This document shows, one piece after another, positions 19,183 through 27,748 of a stretch of DNA of 64,000 nt. The DNA comes from Pseudomonas putida (GTDB lineage: Bacteria; Pseudomonadota; Gammaproteobacteria; Pseudomonadales; Pseudomonadaceae), in NCBI GenBank assembly GCA_041879295.1, contig CP047152.1, positions 749,501 to 813,500 on the forward strand, read 5' to 3'. The position numbers and the translations under genes are program-made. The number at the start of each line of letters is the position of its first letter. Within the stretch, counting starts at the first letter, position 1. The notes beneath the pieces were generated by a model, which searched no databases, was not told the origin of the DNA, and worked only from the letters and a program-made list of their open reading frames with translations.

Positions 19183-20340
19183 ATGAACATGCGTTTATTG
19201 GCGGGCCTGTTGTTCGCCGTTTCTGTCGTGGGTTTCAGTTTGGGGGCCAGCTTGCCACTGGTGTCGTTGCGCCTGCATGAAGCGGGGGCGAGCACACTGG
19301 AAATCGGCATCATCTCGGCCATCCCTGCCGCCGGCATGATGCTCTCTGCTTTTCTGGTCGACGTCTGCTGCCGCCATCTCACCCGCCGCACCATTTATCT
19401 GCTGTGTTTCAGCCTGTGCACGGTCAGCATCGCCTTGCTCGAGTCGGCGTTCGGCTCGTTGTGGCTGCTGGCGCTGCTGCGTCTGGGCCTGGGGCTTGGC
19501 ATGGGGATCGCCATCATCCTTGGCGAGTCGTGGGTCAACGAATTGTGCCCCGAGCATAACCGCGGCAAGATCATGGCCCTGTACGCCACCAGCTTTACGG
19601 GCTTTCAGGTGCTCGGCCCGGCCATGCTGGCAGTGCTGGGCGCCGATAGCCCTTGGATCACGGGTGTCGTCACGGTCTGTTATGGGCTGGCGTTGCTGTG
19701 CATCGTGCTGACCGTGCCCAACGACCATGTCGAGCACGAAGAGGGCGAAAAAAGCTTCGGCCTGGCCGGGTTCTTCCGGGTGGCTCCGGCGTTGTGCATG
19801 GCGGTGCTGTTCTTCTCGTTCTTCGATGCCGTGGTGCTGTCGCTGCTGCCGGTGTACGCCACCAGCCATGGCTTTGCCGTTGGCGTGGCGGCATTGATGG
19901 TGACGGTGGTGTTTGCCGGCGACATGCTGTTCCAGCTGCCGCTGGGCTGGTTGGCCGACCGGGTTGAGCGCACCGGTTTGCACCTGACGTGCGGACTGGT
20001 GGCGATGGTGATCGGCATCGGTTTGCCCTGGCTGCTGAATCTGACCTGGCTGCTGTGGCCGCTGTTGGTAGTGCTGGGCGCGGTGGCGGGTGGCATTTAT
20101 ACCCTGGCGCTGGTGCTGATCGGGCAGCGCTTCAAGGGCCAGGACCTGGTCACTGCCAATGCCAGTGTGGGCTTGCTGTGGGGTGTGGGCAGCCTGGTAG
20201 GGCCGCTGGTCAGTGGGGCAGCCATGAATGTCGCGCCCCACGGTTTGCCCATGGCGCTGGCGCTGATGGCCGGGCTGTTCGTGTGCTTTGCCAGGCAGTC
20301 ATACCGGCGACGTGGGCGGATGCGGGCTGTGGCGCAGTGA
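19183..20340 (+). CDS. MFS transporter, YcaD/YfkF-like
   Basis: The 385-residue, 12-helix carrier has the first-half loop SWVNELCPEHNRGKIMALY, typical of YcaD-type MFS proteins, and the second-half GWLADRVERTG loop. The substrate is unknown. It starts at ATG 19183 (MNMRLLAGLLFAVSVVGFS) behind a CAGGAG site. It converges on the fecR gene, separated by 7 bases. Confidence 0.85.
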   Translation: MNMRLLAGLLFAVSVVGFSLGASLPLVSLRLHEAGASTLEIGIISAIPAAGMMLSAFLVDVCCRHLTRRTIYLLCFSLCTVSIALLESAFGSLWLLALLRLGLGLGMGIAIILGESWVNELCPEHNRGKIMALYATSFTGFQVLGPAMLAVLGADSPWITGVVTVCYGLALLCIVLTVPNDHVEHEEGEKSFGLAGFFRVAPALCMAVLFFSFFDAVVLSLLPVYATSHGFAVGVAALMVTVVFAGDMLFQLPLGWLADRVERTGLHLTCGLVAMVIGIGLPWLLNLTWLLWPLLVVLGAVAGGIYTLALVLIGQRFKGQDLVTANASVGLLWGVGSLVGPLVSGAAMNVAPHGLPMALALMAGLFVCFARQSYRRRGRMRAVAQ

Positions 20341-20347
20341 TATCCCT

Positions 20348-21298
20348 TTACGCCGCGCCGATGCTTACCCAATAGCGCGTCCTGTACTCGACCCGCACGG
20401 GCAGGCTGCGGGTGAGCAGTTGCAGGATTTGCCCGGTGTCAGCCAACTGATAGGTGCCTGAAACCTTCAAGCCCGCCACTTCTGGAGCGCAGCGCAGCAG
20501 GCCCGGTCGGTAGCGGCCAAGTTCGGTAACAAACTCGGCGAGTGGCATCTGCTGCACGCTGAGTACACCTTCGGTCCAGCCCCAGGGGTCGTTGTGCAGC
20601 GTTCTGGCCTGAATGCTGCCGTTGGTTCCGACTTGCAGGGTTTCACCTGGCAGCACTTGCCTCGCTGAGGCCAAGGCAGGGAACAACGTGACTTCACCAC
20701 GACGCACCGACAGCAGCAGGCCCTGGCCGTTTTCGCGTAGCAACAGCTGGCCATCGAAGGTGGTCAGCGGGCCGACACGGGTGGCGATGTGGAACGGGCG
20801 GTTGTCGTTGGGGTTGCTGTCCAGGCTGACCTCGCCATGGATCAGTTTCAGCTGGCGTTGTTCCGCACTGTAGTGCAAGTCGATGGCACTGGCGGTGTTG
20901 AGCCGGATACGGCTGCCGTCACTGCCTTGCCATTGGCGCCGTTCGCCTGTGGCGGTGCTGGTGTCGGCCAGCAGTTGTGGCAGGCCTAGCGGTTCGCGCG
21001 CGGCCCAGCCCAGGCTGCCGCCCACAGCCAACAGCCCCAACAACTTCAGGTGGTCCCTGCGGCTGGCTTTGGGGGGCTGGCTCGCGTCCAGGGTGCGCCG
21101 GCTCAGGTCCTTGGGCAGCCCGGCCAGTTCATCGCCCAGATTACTGACCCGCTGCCAGGCCAGGCAGTTGTGTGGGTGGCTGGCCAGCCAGTGTTGAAAC
21201 TGCTGCTCGGTGCGCGGGCTGGGGCTGTCGAAACGCAGCTTCACCAGCCAGTCGATGGCCTGATCGACCTGAGCCTGTGCGGGCGTATCATCAGGCAT
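20348..21298 (-). CDS. FecR-family anti-sigma / signal transducer
   Basis: The 316-residue protein has a cytoplasmic DUF4880 anti-sigma part (AIDWLVKLRFDSPSPRTEQQ) and one membrane segment near residue 90-105 (LLGLLAVGGSLGWA). A periplasmic FecR domain (GSDGSRIRLNTASAIDLHY) and a C-terminal STN-like end follow. The start ATG 21298 overlaps the sigma gene's stop by 8 bases. A longer upstream in-frame start at 21385 would run into the sigma gene. No TonB receptor gene is adjacent. Confidence 0.88.
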   Translation of the reverse strand: MPDDTPAQAQVDQAIDWLVKLRFDSPSPRTEQQFQHWLASHPHNCLAWQRVSNLGDELAGLPKDLSRRTLDASQPPKASRRDHLKLLGLLAVGGSLGWAAREPLGLPQLLADTSTATGERRQWQGSDGSRIRLNTASAIDLHYSAEQRQLKLIHGEVSLDSNPNDNRPFHIATRVGPLTTFDGQLLLRENGQGLLLSVRRGEVTLFPALASARQVLPGETLQVGTNGSIQARTLHNDPWGWTEGVLSVQQMPLAEFVTELGRYRPGLLRCAPEVAGLKVSGTYQLADTGQILQLLTRSLPVRVEYRTRYWVSIGAA

Positions 21299-21806
21299 CG
21301 GCATAGCGCAACCGGTAGCAGACGCCCAGGGCCTTGGCCAGGTCGCGTTCAACGGTGGCCCTGGACACCTCCAGACGTTGGGCAACCTGCGCGATGCTCA
21401 AACCGTCTAGCTGGGCCAGCAGGAACGCTTGGCGCACGCGCGGTTTCAACTGGTGCAAGGCGCGGTCGAGGCGTTCCAGGCTATCGAGGATGACAAGCTT
21501 ATCCTCTTCGCTGGGCACTTCTGCTTCGGGCAGGTGAGCCAGGCTTTCCTGGTAGGCCCGCTCCAGCGCACGGCGGCGGAACTGGTCGATCATCAAGCCG
21601 CGGGCGATGCTGCTAAGGTAGGCGCGCGGTTCTTTGAGCGGCGACACCTGGCGGGCGCGCAACAACCGCACGAAGGTATCCTGGGCCAGGTCTGCGGCAT
21701 GTTCACTGCAACCGATCCGGCTGCGTAACCAACCACGCAACCAGGCATGGTGAGACTGGTAGAGCAGAGCAACCTCGGTTGGCTTGAGCGTGTCGTTGAT
21801 CTGCAT
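21291..21806 (-). CDS. FecI-type ECF sigma factor
   Basis: The 171-residue sigma factor has region 2 (AADLAQDTFVRLL, RAYLSSIARGLMIDQFRRR) and region 4 (GLSIAQVAQRLEVSRATVERDLAKAL). Such factors direct transcription of iron-siderophore receptor genes when FecR relays a surface signal. It overlaps fecR and a Fur-like box lies 36-54 bases upstream. The receptor it serves is not in this window. Confidence 0.92.
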   Translation of the reverse strand: MQINDTLKPTEVALLYQSHHAWLRGWLRSRIGCSEHAADLAQDTFVRLLRARQVSPLKEPRAYLSSIARGLMIDQFRRRALERAYQESLAHLPEAEVPSEEDKLVILDSLERLDRALHQLKPRVRQAFLLAQLDGLSIAQVAQRLEVSRATVERDLAKALGVCYRLRYADA

Positions 21807-21841
21807 CGTAGAGAAGGCCCAGTCCAGTGATGTTTGCGATT

Positions 21842-21860
21842 GTGAATGGTTCTCAATTCT
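21842..21860 (-). promoter_or_regulatory. Candidate Fur box of the fecI-fecR pair
   Basis: On the minus strand the core AATTGAGAACCATT resembles the Fur core AATGAGAATCATT with two or three mismatches. Position and gene type (iron-starvation sigma factor) support it. Confidence 0.55.
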
Positions 21861-21977
21861 ATGCGGGGAAGATGGCGCCGAGCAATGGCATGCCTAAGAT
21901 TAGCTGCGCAAGAACCGGCGTTTGCCCGATGAACGGCTGCGCTAAGCTGGACCTGCAATCGATTTGATGGAGGTGCC

Positions 21978-22604
21978 ATGATGCTGGCCGACCTTTCGCC
22001 CGAGGCCTATCGCGAGGCCACACGGCACCTGGCAGCACTCGACCCGGACTGGTCGCGGCACATCGCAGCGATCGGGCCCTGCCTGCACCAGGCTACGCCG
22101 GGACGTGAGCCTTATGAGGCGTTGGTGCGGGCGATTGCCTACCAGCAACTGCACGCCCGTGCCGCCGAGGCGATCCTGGGGCGGTTGCTGGCGCTGTTTC
22201 CGGCAGATGATTTTCCGCAGCCAGAGCAGTTGCTGGCGGTAACCCCGGAAACCCTGCGTGCCTGCGGCTTTTCGGCGAGCAAGCTGGAGACGGTCCAGGG
22301 CATTGCTCAAGCCACCCTGGAGGGCCTGGTACCCACGCGGGAGCAGGCGTTAACCATGGCTGACGAGGCGTTGATCGAACGCCTGGTAGCGCTGCGTGGA
22401 GTAGGGCGGTGGACGGTGGAGATGCTGCTGATCTACAGCCTGGGGCGGTCCGACATTCTTCCAGTGGACGATTTTGGCGTGCGCGAGGGGTATCGGCGGC
22501 TCAAGGGGCTGGAGAAGGCGCCGACACCGGCACAAATGCGCTCGCTGGGCGGCGCCTGGCGGCCGTTTCGTACCGTGGCGGCCTGGTACCTGTGGCGGGC
22601 CTGA
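21978..22604 (+). CDS. alkA: DNA-3-methyladenine glycosylase II
   Basis: The 208-residue HhH-GPD glycosylase removes alkylated purines. AIAYQQLHARAAEAILGRL and the helix-hairpin-helix with GVGRWTVEMLLIYSLGRSDILPVDD (part: GVGRWTVEMLL) show the catalytic Asp in 'PVDDFGV'. It lacks the N-terminal AlkA domain of E. coli and so is of the short type. It lies directly before ada, forming an alkylation-repair pair. Confidence 0.92.
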   Translation: MMLADLSPEAYREATRHLAALDPDWSRHIAAIGPCLHQATPGREPYEALVRAIAYQQLHARAAEAILGRLLALFPADDFPQPEQLLAVTPETLRACGFSASKLETVQGIAQATLEGLVPTREQALTMADEALIERLVALRGVGRWTVEMLLIYSLGRSDILPVDDFGVREGYRRLKGLEKAPTPAQMRSLGGAWRPFRTVAAWYLWRA

Positions 22605-22651
22605 GGTTTTTGCATCGCCTGTACAGGCAACAACATATCCGGGAATCATAG

Positions 22652-23704
22652 ATGAACCTGTACACCACCCCCGACCAACGCTGGCAAGCCGTAGCGTGCC
22701 GAGACACTGCCGCTACGGGCCACTTTGTCTATGCCGTACGTACCACCGGCGTCTACTGCCACCCCGGCTGCAAATCACGCCAGGCCAAGCGCATGAACGT
22801 CGAGTTCTACGACACCGCCGCGGCCGCCGAGGCTGCCGGCTACCGTGCTTGCAAACGCTGTATCAGCAAGGCCAGTGCCACCCGACACAGCCAGCTCGTC
22901 ACCCATGCCTGCCGCTTGATCGAGGCTAGCGACCCCGCGCCAAGCCTCGACCAACTCGGTGCACGGCTGGCCGTCAGCCCTTTCCACCTGCATCGGCTGT
23001 TCAAGGCTGAAACCGGGGTCACCCCCAAAGCCTATGCCACGGCCTTCCGTGCCCGGCGGCTGCGTGCGCACCTGGAAGATGGCCAGCGTTCGGTCACCGA
23101 TGCTATCTACGACGCCGGCTACAACTCCAACAGCCGCTTCTACGAAAGCGCCGACCAGCGCCTGGGCATGCGCCCCCGGCAATACCGCGCCGGCGGCGCC
23201 GGGGCAACCATTCACTTCGCCCTTGGCCAGTGCTCGCTGGGTGCAATACTGGTAGCCCAGAGTGACAAGGGCATCTGCGCAATCTTGCTGGGTGACGACC
23301 CCGAGGCCCTTTTGCACGATCTGCAGGACCAGTTCCCCAAGGCCCACCTGATTGGCGGTGACAGCGCTTACGAACAGCTGGTCGCCGAAGTGATCGGTTT
23401 CGTCGAAGCGCCGGCTTTGGGCCTGGCCTTGCCGCTGGATGTGCAAGGCACCGCGTTTCAGGAGCGGGTGTGGCAGGCGCTGCGTGAGGTGCCGGCCGGC
23501 AGCCGGGTCAGCTACACCGACATCGCCGCGCGCATTGGCGCCCCCAAGGCCGTGCGGGCGGTAGCCATGGCCTGCGCGGCCAACCCTATTGCCGTGGCCA
23601 TCCCTTGCCACCGCGTGGTACGCCGGGATGGTGATATCAGCGGCTACCGCTGGGGCGTGGAGCGCAAACAGCAGTTGCTGAAGCGAGAAACGGCACTCTC
23701 CTGA
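22652..23704 (+). CDS. ada: Ada: methylphosphotriester/O6-methylguanine methyltransferase and activator
   Basis: The 350-residue, three-part protein starts with an Ada zinc domain whose cysteines are at 36, 40, 67 and 70 (VYCHPGC, ACKRC). An AraC-type DNA-binding domain covers about 80-180. A C-terminal O6-alkylguanine transferase has the acceptor cysteine at 319 in IPCHRVVRRDG. Methyl transfer to the N-terminal cysteine converts it to an activator. It sits 47 bases after alkA, which it probably activates together with itself (known for the family). Confidence 0.94.
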   Translation: MNLYTTPDQRWQAVACRDTAATGHFVYAVRTTGVYCHPGCKSRQAKRMNVEFYDTAAAAEAAGYRACKRCISKASATRHSQLVTHACRLIEASDPAPSLDQLGARLAVSPFHLHRLFKAETGVTPKAYATAFRARRLRAHLEDGQRSVTDAIYDAGYNSNSRFYESADQRLGMRPRQYRAGGAGATIHFALGQCSLGAILVAQSDKGICAILLGDDPEALLHDLQDQFPKAHLIGGDSAYEQLVAEVIGFVEAPALGLALPLDVQGTAFQERVWQALREVPAGSRVSYTDIAARIGAPKAVRAVAMACAANPIAVAIPCHRVVRRDGDISGYRWGVERKQQLLKRETALS

Positions 23705-23760
23705 CTGCCCGAAGCCGCGTAGAATCCCCCGCCAAATCGAATTGCTAAGAGGAATATTCG

Positions 23761-26172
23761 ATGAGGCGTGTCAGCCTTGACCGTTATTGCCCGGGCCTGC
23801 TGGTCCTGCTGGCCCTGATGCTGGTACTTGCCAGCCCGGCCTGGTCGGCCCCAGCCACGCCATTGTCCAATCTGGCGGCTGCCGAAGCGCCAGCATTGGA
23901 CGAAAACGCCAGCCTCGAACAGCTGAGCGACCACTTGGACCTCATCCGCCAGGGCGTCACCAGCGACGCCAACGACGACGCGCTGTCGCAACTGCGCCTC
24001 GCAGCGATGCAGGTTCAGCGTCAAGCTGATGCATTGAGTGCACAGCGCACTGCCGATGTGGGAAGGCTCGACGACCAGCTGAAGGTCATCGGCCCGGCTC
24101 AGCCGGATGAGGCCGCTACCCTGACACAGCAGCGCAAAGCGCTGGAGGCCGAGAAAAAGGCGCTGGTAGCCCAGCAGGATCAGGCCACCAAGCTGACCCA
24201 GTCGGCCCGCGACCTGTCCACGCAAATCGTCAACCTGCGCCGCAGCCAGTTCAACTCGCAAATCACCAGCCGTGCAGCCTCGCCGCTGAGCCCGGCGTTC
24301 TGGCAGAGCATCATCCGCCCTACCCAGGATGACGTGGCGCGCCTGCGTGACTTGCGCGGCGAGGCGGCCGATGCCATCGGCAGCGCCTTCAGCGCCGAAA
24401 ACCGCTGGCAGTTCGTTGCCAGCCTGGTGGCAGCGATTCTGGTGTGGACGTTGGTGCGGCGCGTGCTTGAACGCATGCTGGCCAGTGCCATGGTCCGCTG
24501 GTTGCCCGACGGCCGCCTGCGCCGCAGCGCCTTGGCTCTGGGCGTTAGCCTGGCAACCCTGGGTACCATCGCCGGCTCGGTTTCGTTGCTGCGCTGGGGG
24601 CTGGAAAGCAATGCGCAATTGGGTTCGGACATCGCCAGCCTGACCAACCACATCCTCACCCTGGTAGTGTTCAGTGCCTTCATTACCGGCCTGGGCCGCG
24701 CCATGCTGATGCTGCAGCGCCCGTCCTGGCGGCTGCCGGCGATCCACGACCAAGTCGCCAGTGCGTTGGGCTGGTTCCCGAAGGTGCTGGCATTGGCACT
24801 GATGGTCATGATGACCATGGAGCGCATGAACAGCGTGATCGGCGTCAGTCTGGCGCTGACGGTGGCCGTCAACGGGCTGACCGCGCTGGTGGTGGCGTCC
24901 ACCTTTGCCAGCGCGCTGCTGTGTTATCGCCGCACCCTGCGCAAGCATGACCTGCAGCGCCCGACGGGCCTGGCCGGGCTGATCCCGTTCGTGATGGTCA
25001 TCTGGCTGACGTTGATTCTGCTGGCACTGTTCACCGGCTACCTGACACTCGCCTATTTCCTCACCGCCAAGCTGTTGTGGGTCAGCCTGGTGATCACCTG
25101 TGCCTACTTGCTGACCACCTTCCTCGGCGACCTGTGCGAAACCCTGCTGTCGCCCCGCCAGCCCGGTGGCCTGGCACTGGCCTCGACCCTGGGCCTGGCG
25201 CCTCGTCACCAGGCGCAGGTCAGCACCATACTGGCCGGTGTCGGCCGCACCATCGTGCTGTTCCTGGCGCTGTTGCTGGTGTTGATGCCGTCAGGCACCA
25301 GCCCCAGCGAATTGCTGCTGAGCCTTGGCGACTGGGATGGGACCGGGGGCAAGCTACTCGGCAACCTGAACATCGTTCCGCAGGACATCCTGCTGGCCCT
25401 GGCGATCTTCCTCGGCGGCCTGTTCGCCATCCGTGTGGTCAAGCGCTGGCTAAGCGATCGTCTGCTGCCGGAAACCGACATGGACGCCGGCATGCGGGCC
25501 TCGTTGGTAACCCTGGTGGGCTACCTGGGTTTCCTGTTCCTGGCCATGCTGGTGATGTCGACCTTGCGCATCAACCTCACCAGCCTGACCTGGGTGGTCA
25601 GTGCCCTGTCGGTCGGTATCGGTTTCGGTTTGCAGCAGATCGTGCAGAACTTCATTTCCGGCCTGATCCTGCTGACCGAGCGCCCGGTCAAGGTAGGCGA
25701 CTGGGTCAGCCTGGCGGGTGTCGAGGGCGATATCCGCCGCATCAATGTGCGCGCCACCGAGATCCAGATGTCTGACCGTTCCACGGTGATCGTGCCCAAC
25801 TCGCAGTTCATCTCGCAGAACGTGCGCAACGTGACCATGGGCAATGCGCTGGGCGTGGTCAGCATTACCCTGACTCTGCCGCTGGAGACTGATGCCAACC
25901 GTGTGCGGGAGTTGCTGCTGGCGGCTTACCATGAGCATGAGGCGATTCTGGACGCGCCCGCTGCCTCGGTGTCATTCAAGGACCTGACGGCCAGCGGTAT
26001 GGTGATTGGTGTGAGTGGCTACGTGGCCGGGCCGCGACAGGTGTCCGGCACCCGCAGCGACCTTCTGTTCACCATTCTTGGCCGGTTGCGTGATGAAGGC
26101 ATTCCACTGTCTTCGCCGCAGAGCATGGTGCTGGTGCAGGAAGGTGCGCGGCCGGCTGACGAGTCGGTGTAG
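23761..26172 (+). CDS. Large MscS-type mechanosensitive channel with DUF3772 domain
   Basis: The 803-residue protein has a signal peptide (to about residue 30, PAWSA) and a periplasmic DUF3772 helical region with coiled-coil features (about 40-190). Around eight to ten membrane segments follow, then a C-terminal MscS channel domain from about residue 600. The pore-lining helix is VGIGFGLQQIVQNFISGLIL and the beta domain opens ERPVKVGDWVSL. It releases solutes on hypo-osmotic shock. Its start lies 56 bases after ada. Confidence 0.9.
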   Translation: MRRVSLDRYCPGLLVLLALMLVLASPAWSAPATPLSNLAAAEAPALDENASLEQLSDHLDLIRQGVTSDANDDALSQLRLAAMQVQRQADALSAQRTADVGRLDDQLKVIGPAQPDEAATLTQQRKALEAEKKALVAQQDQATKLTQSARDLSTQIVNLRRSQFNSQITSRAASPLSPAFWQSIIRPTQDDVARLRDLRGEAADAIGSAFSAENRWQFVASLVAAILVWTLVRRVLERMLASAMVRWLPDGRLRRSALALGVSLATLGTIAGSVSLLRWGLESNAQLGSDIASLTNHILTLVVFSAFITGLGRAMLMLQRPSWRLPAIHDQVASALGWFPKVLALALMVMMTMERMNSVIGVSLALTVAVNGLTALVVASTFASALLCYRRTLRKHDLQRPTGLAGLIPFVMVIWLTLILLALFTGYLTLAYFLTAKLLWVSLVITCAYLLTTFLGDLCETLLSPRQPGGLALASTLGLAPRHQAQVSTILAGVGRTIVLFLALLLVLMPSGTSPSELLLSLGDWDGTGGKLLGNLNIVPQDILLALAIFLGGLFAIRVVKRWLSDRLLPETDMDAGMRASLVTLVGYLGFLFLAMLVMSTLRINLTSLTWVVSALSVGIGFGLQQIVQNFISGLILLTERPVKVGDWVSLAGVEGDIRRINVRATEIQMSDRSTVIVPNSQFISQNVRNVTMGNALGVVSITLTLPLETDANRVRELLLAAYHEHEAILDAPAASVSFKDLTASGMVIGVSGYVAGPRQVSGTRSDLLFTILGRLRDEGIPLSSPQSMVLVQEGARPADESV

Positions 26173-26264
26173 GCATCGGGGGGGGCGTCCAGCTGGTTTA
26201 CCCGCTAAAGGGCCAGGCCTGCTGGCCAATCTCCACCCCCCGTTCACCGTTGCCGCCGCCAACG

Positions 26265-26288
26265 TATTCGCGGGTGAACCCGCGAATA
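26265..26288. repeat. REP-like hairpin between convergent genes
   Basis: TATTCGCGGG-TGAA-CCCGCGAATA forms a perfect 10-bp stem at the 3' ends of the convergent mscS-like and aldehyde dehydrogenase genes. Another REP half (GGTTTACCCGCTAAAGGGCC) is nearby at 26195. It may serve both transcripts. Confidence 0.65.
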
Positions 26289-26304
26289 CCGGCCCCTTGC
26301 GATA

Positions 26305-27735
26305 TCAGCCCAGACAGCGGGTTACATGCTTGACCGACTGATACGCTGACAACCCCCAAGGCCCCAGCTCACGGCCGATCCCGCTGCCTTTGGTGCCACC
26401 CCATGACGTTTCGACGAACACCGCCTGCACCGAATTGATCCACACATGGCCAACTTCCAGCGCATCGGCCACGCGTTCGGCGCGTTCCAGGTCGGCGGAG
26501 CACACCGTGGCGACCAGCCCGAAGCGGCTGTCATTGGCTTCGGCAATGGCCTGTTCCTCGGTGGCAAAGCGCCGTGCGCAGAGCACCGGGCCAAAGATTT
26601 CCTCGGTCCACAGGCGGCTGTCTTTCGGCACATCGGTATACAGCGTCGGGCTGACGAACCAGCCTTCACGGTCCAGTGCATGGCCGCCAGCCAGGCACTG
26701 CAAACCTTCTTCCCGCGCCGTGGCAAAGTAGCTGGCCACCTTCAGCCATTGCGCCTGGCTGGTCAGCGGGCCCATGTCGACCTCTTCGGTCAAAGGATTA
26801 CCCACCCGCAAGTTTGCCAGTGCCGCCTGCAAGCGCGGCAGCAGTGCATCGGCAATGCCGTCCTGTACCAGCAGCCGCGATGTGGCCGAACACATCTGAC
26901 CTGCGTTCCAGCTGATGCCGGCCACAATCCATTCCACCGCCTGGTCGACATCGCAATCCTCGAACACCACGATGGCCGACTTGCCGCCCAGTTCCAGCGT
27001 CACCGGCCGGCACTGCGCCGACGCGCTGCGCATCACCTGGCTGCCGACGCTGTTGCTACCTGTGAACGACAACTTGTCCAGGCCGTTGTGGTTGCTTAGC
27101 GCGGCGCCGGTCTCGGCCTTGCCGTTGACGATGTTCAGTACCCCGGCCGGCAGGCCCAAGGCGTCGGCGATCTGGCCGTAGGCCTGCTCGATCAGCGGCG
27201 TAACCTCTGAAGGCTTGAGCACCACGGTGCAACCGGCGGCCAAGGCCGGAGCAAGTTTCCAGGCGCTGGTCACCAACGGGAAGTTCCACGGCACGATCAG
27301 GCCGACCACGCCCACCGGTTCAAGGCGGGTGCGGGCGGTGAAACCCGGCGCAGCCAGCGGCACAGTGCGGTTTTTCGATGGCAGTTGCTCGGCCTGCTCG
27401 GCGTAATAGCCAAAGGTCGCGATGGCGTCATCCAGGTCGATTTCCGCTTCGTGACGCGGTTTGCCGTTATTGCGCATCTGCAGGGTGACAAGCGCTTCAC
27501 GGCGTTGCCCGAGCTGTTCGGCGAAACCACGCAGGAAGGCGGCACGTTCACTGGCGCCGGTGCTTTTCCAGGCGGGCAGGGCGCTGCGGGCAGCGGCGAC
27601 GGCCTGGTCGACCTGGCTCACGCTGGCGGCCATCAGCTCGGCGAACGGTTGCCCCAGTGCAGGGTCGTTGACACTGATGCAGTCGCTGCCTTGGCCTTCG
27701 ACCCAATGGCCGGCGATATAGTGGGAAGTGGTCAT
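26305..27735 (-). CDS. NAD(P)-dependent aldehyde dehydrogenase, BetB-like
   Basis: The 476-residue enzyme oxidises an aldehyde to the acid. The catalytic Glu lies in VTLELGGKSAIVV and the catalytic Cys in WNAGQMCSATSRLL, both closest to betaine-aldehyde dehydrogenases. NAD site: SFTGSNSVGSQVM. The C-terminus shows ETSWGGTKGSGIGRELG. It follows the NCS1 permease by 12 bases, so the substrate probably derives from what that carrier imports. The identity is not decided. Confidence 0.9.
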   Translation of the reverse strand: MTTSHYIAGHWVEGQGSDCISVNDPALGQPFAELMAASVSQVDQAVAAARSALPAWKSTGASERAAFLRGFAEQLGQRREALVTLQMRNNGKPRHEAEIDLDDAIATFGYYAEQAEQLPSKNRTVPLAAPGFTARTRLEPVGVVGLIVPWNFPLVTSAWKLAPALAAGCTVVLKPSEVTPLIEQAYGQIADALGLPAGVLNIVNGKAETGAALSNHNGLDKLSFTGSNSVGSQVMRSASAQCRPVTLELGGKSAIVVFEDCDVDQAVEWIVAGISWNAGQMCSATSRLLVQDGIADALLPRLQAALANLRVGNPLTEEVDMGPLTSQAQWLKVASYFATAREEGLQCLAGGHALDREGWFVSPTLYTDVPKDSRLWTEEIFGPVLCARRFATEEQAIAEANDSRFGLVATVCSADLERAERVADALEVGHVWINSVQAVFVETSWGGTKGSGIGRELGPWGLSAYQSVKHVTRCLG

Positions 27736-27748
27736 GGTCGGTTTCCAG

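Noticed and set aside
23644..25209. A 521-codon open frame antisense to the mechanosensitive channel gene
   Set aside because: Gln/His/Arg-rich shadow frame without a family match; the MscS gene is full length with clear motifs.
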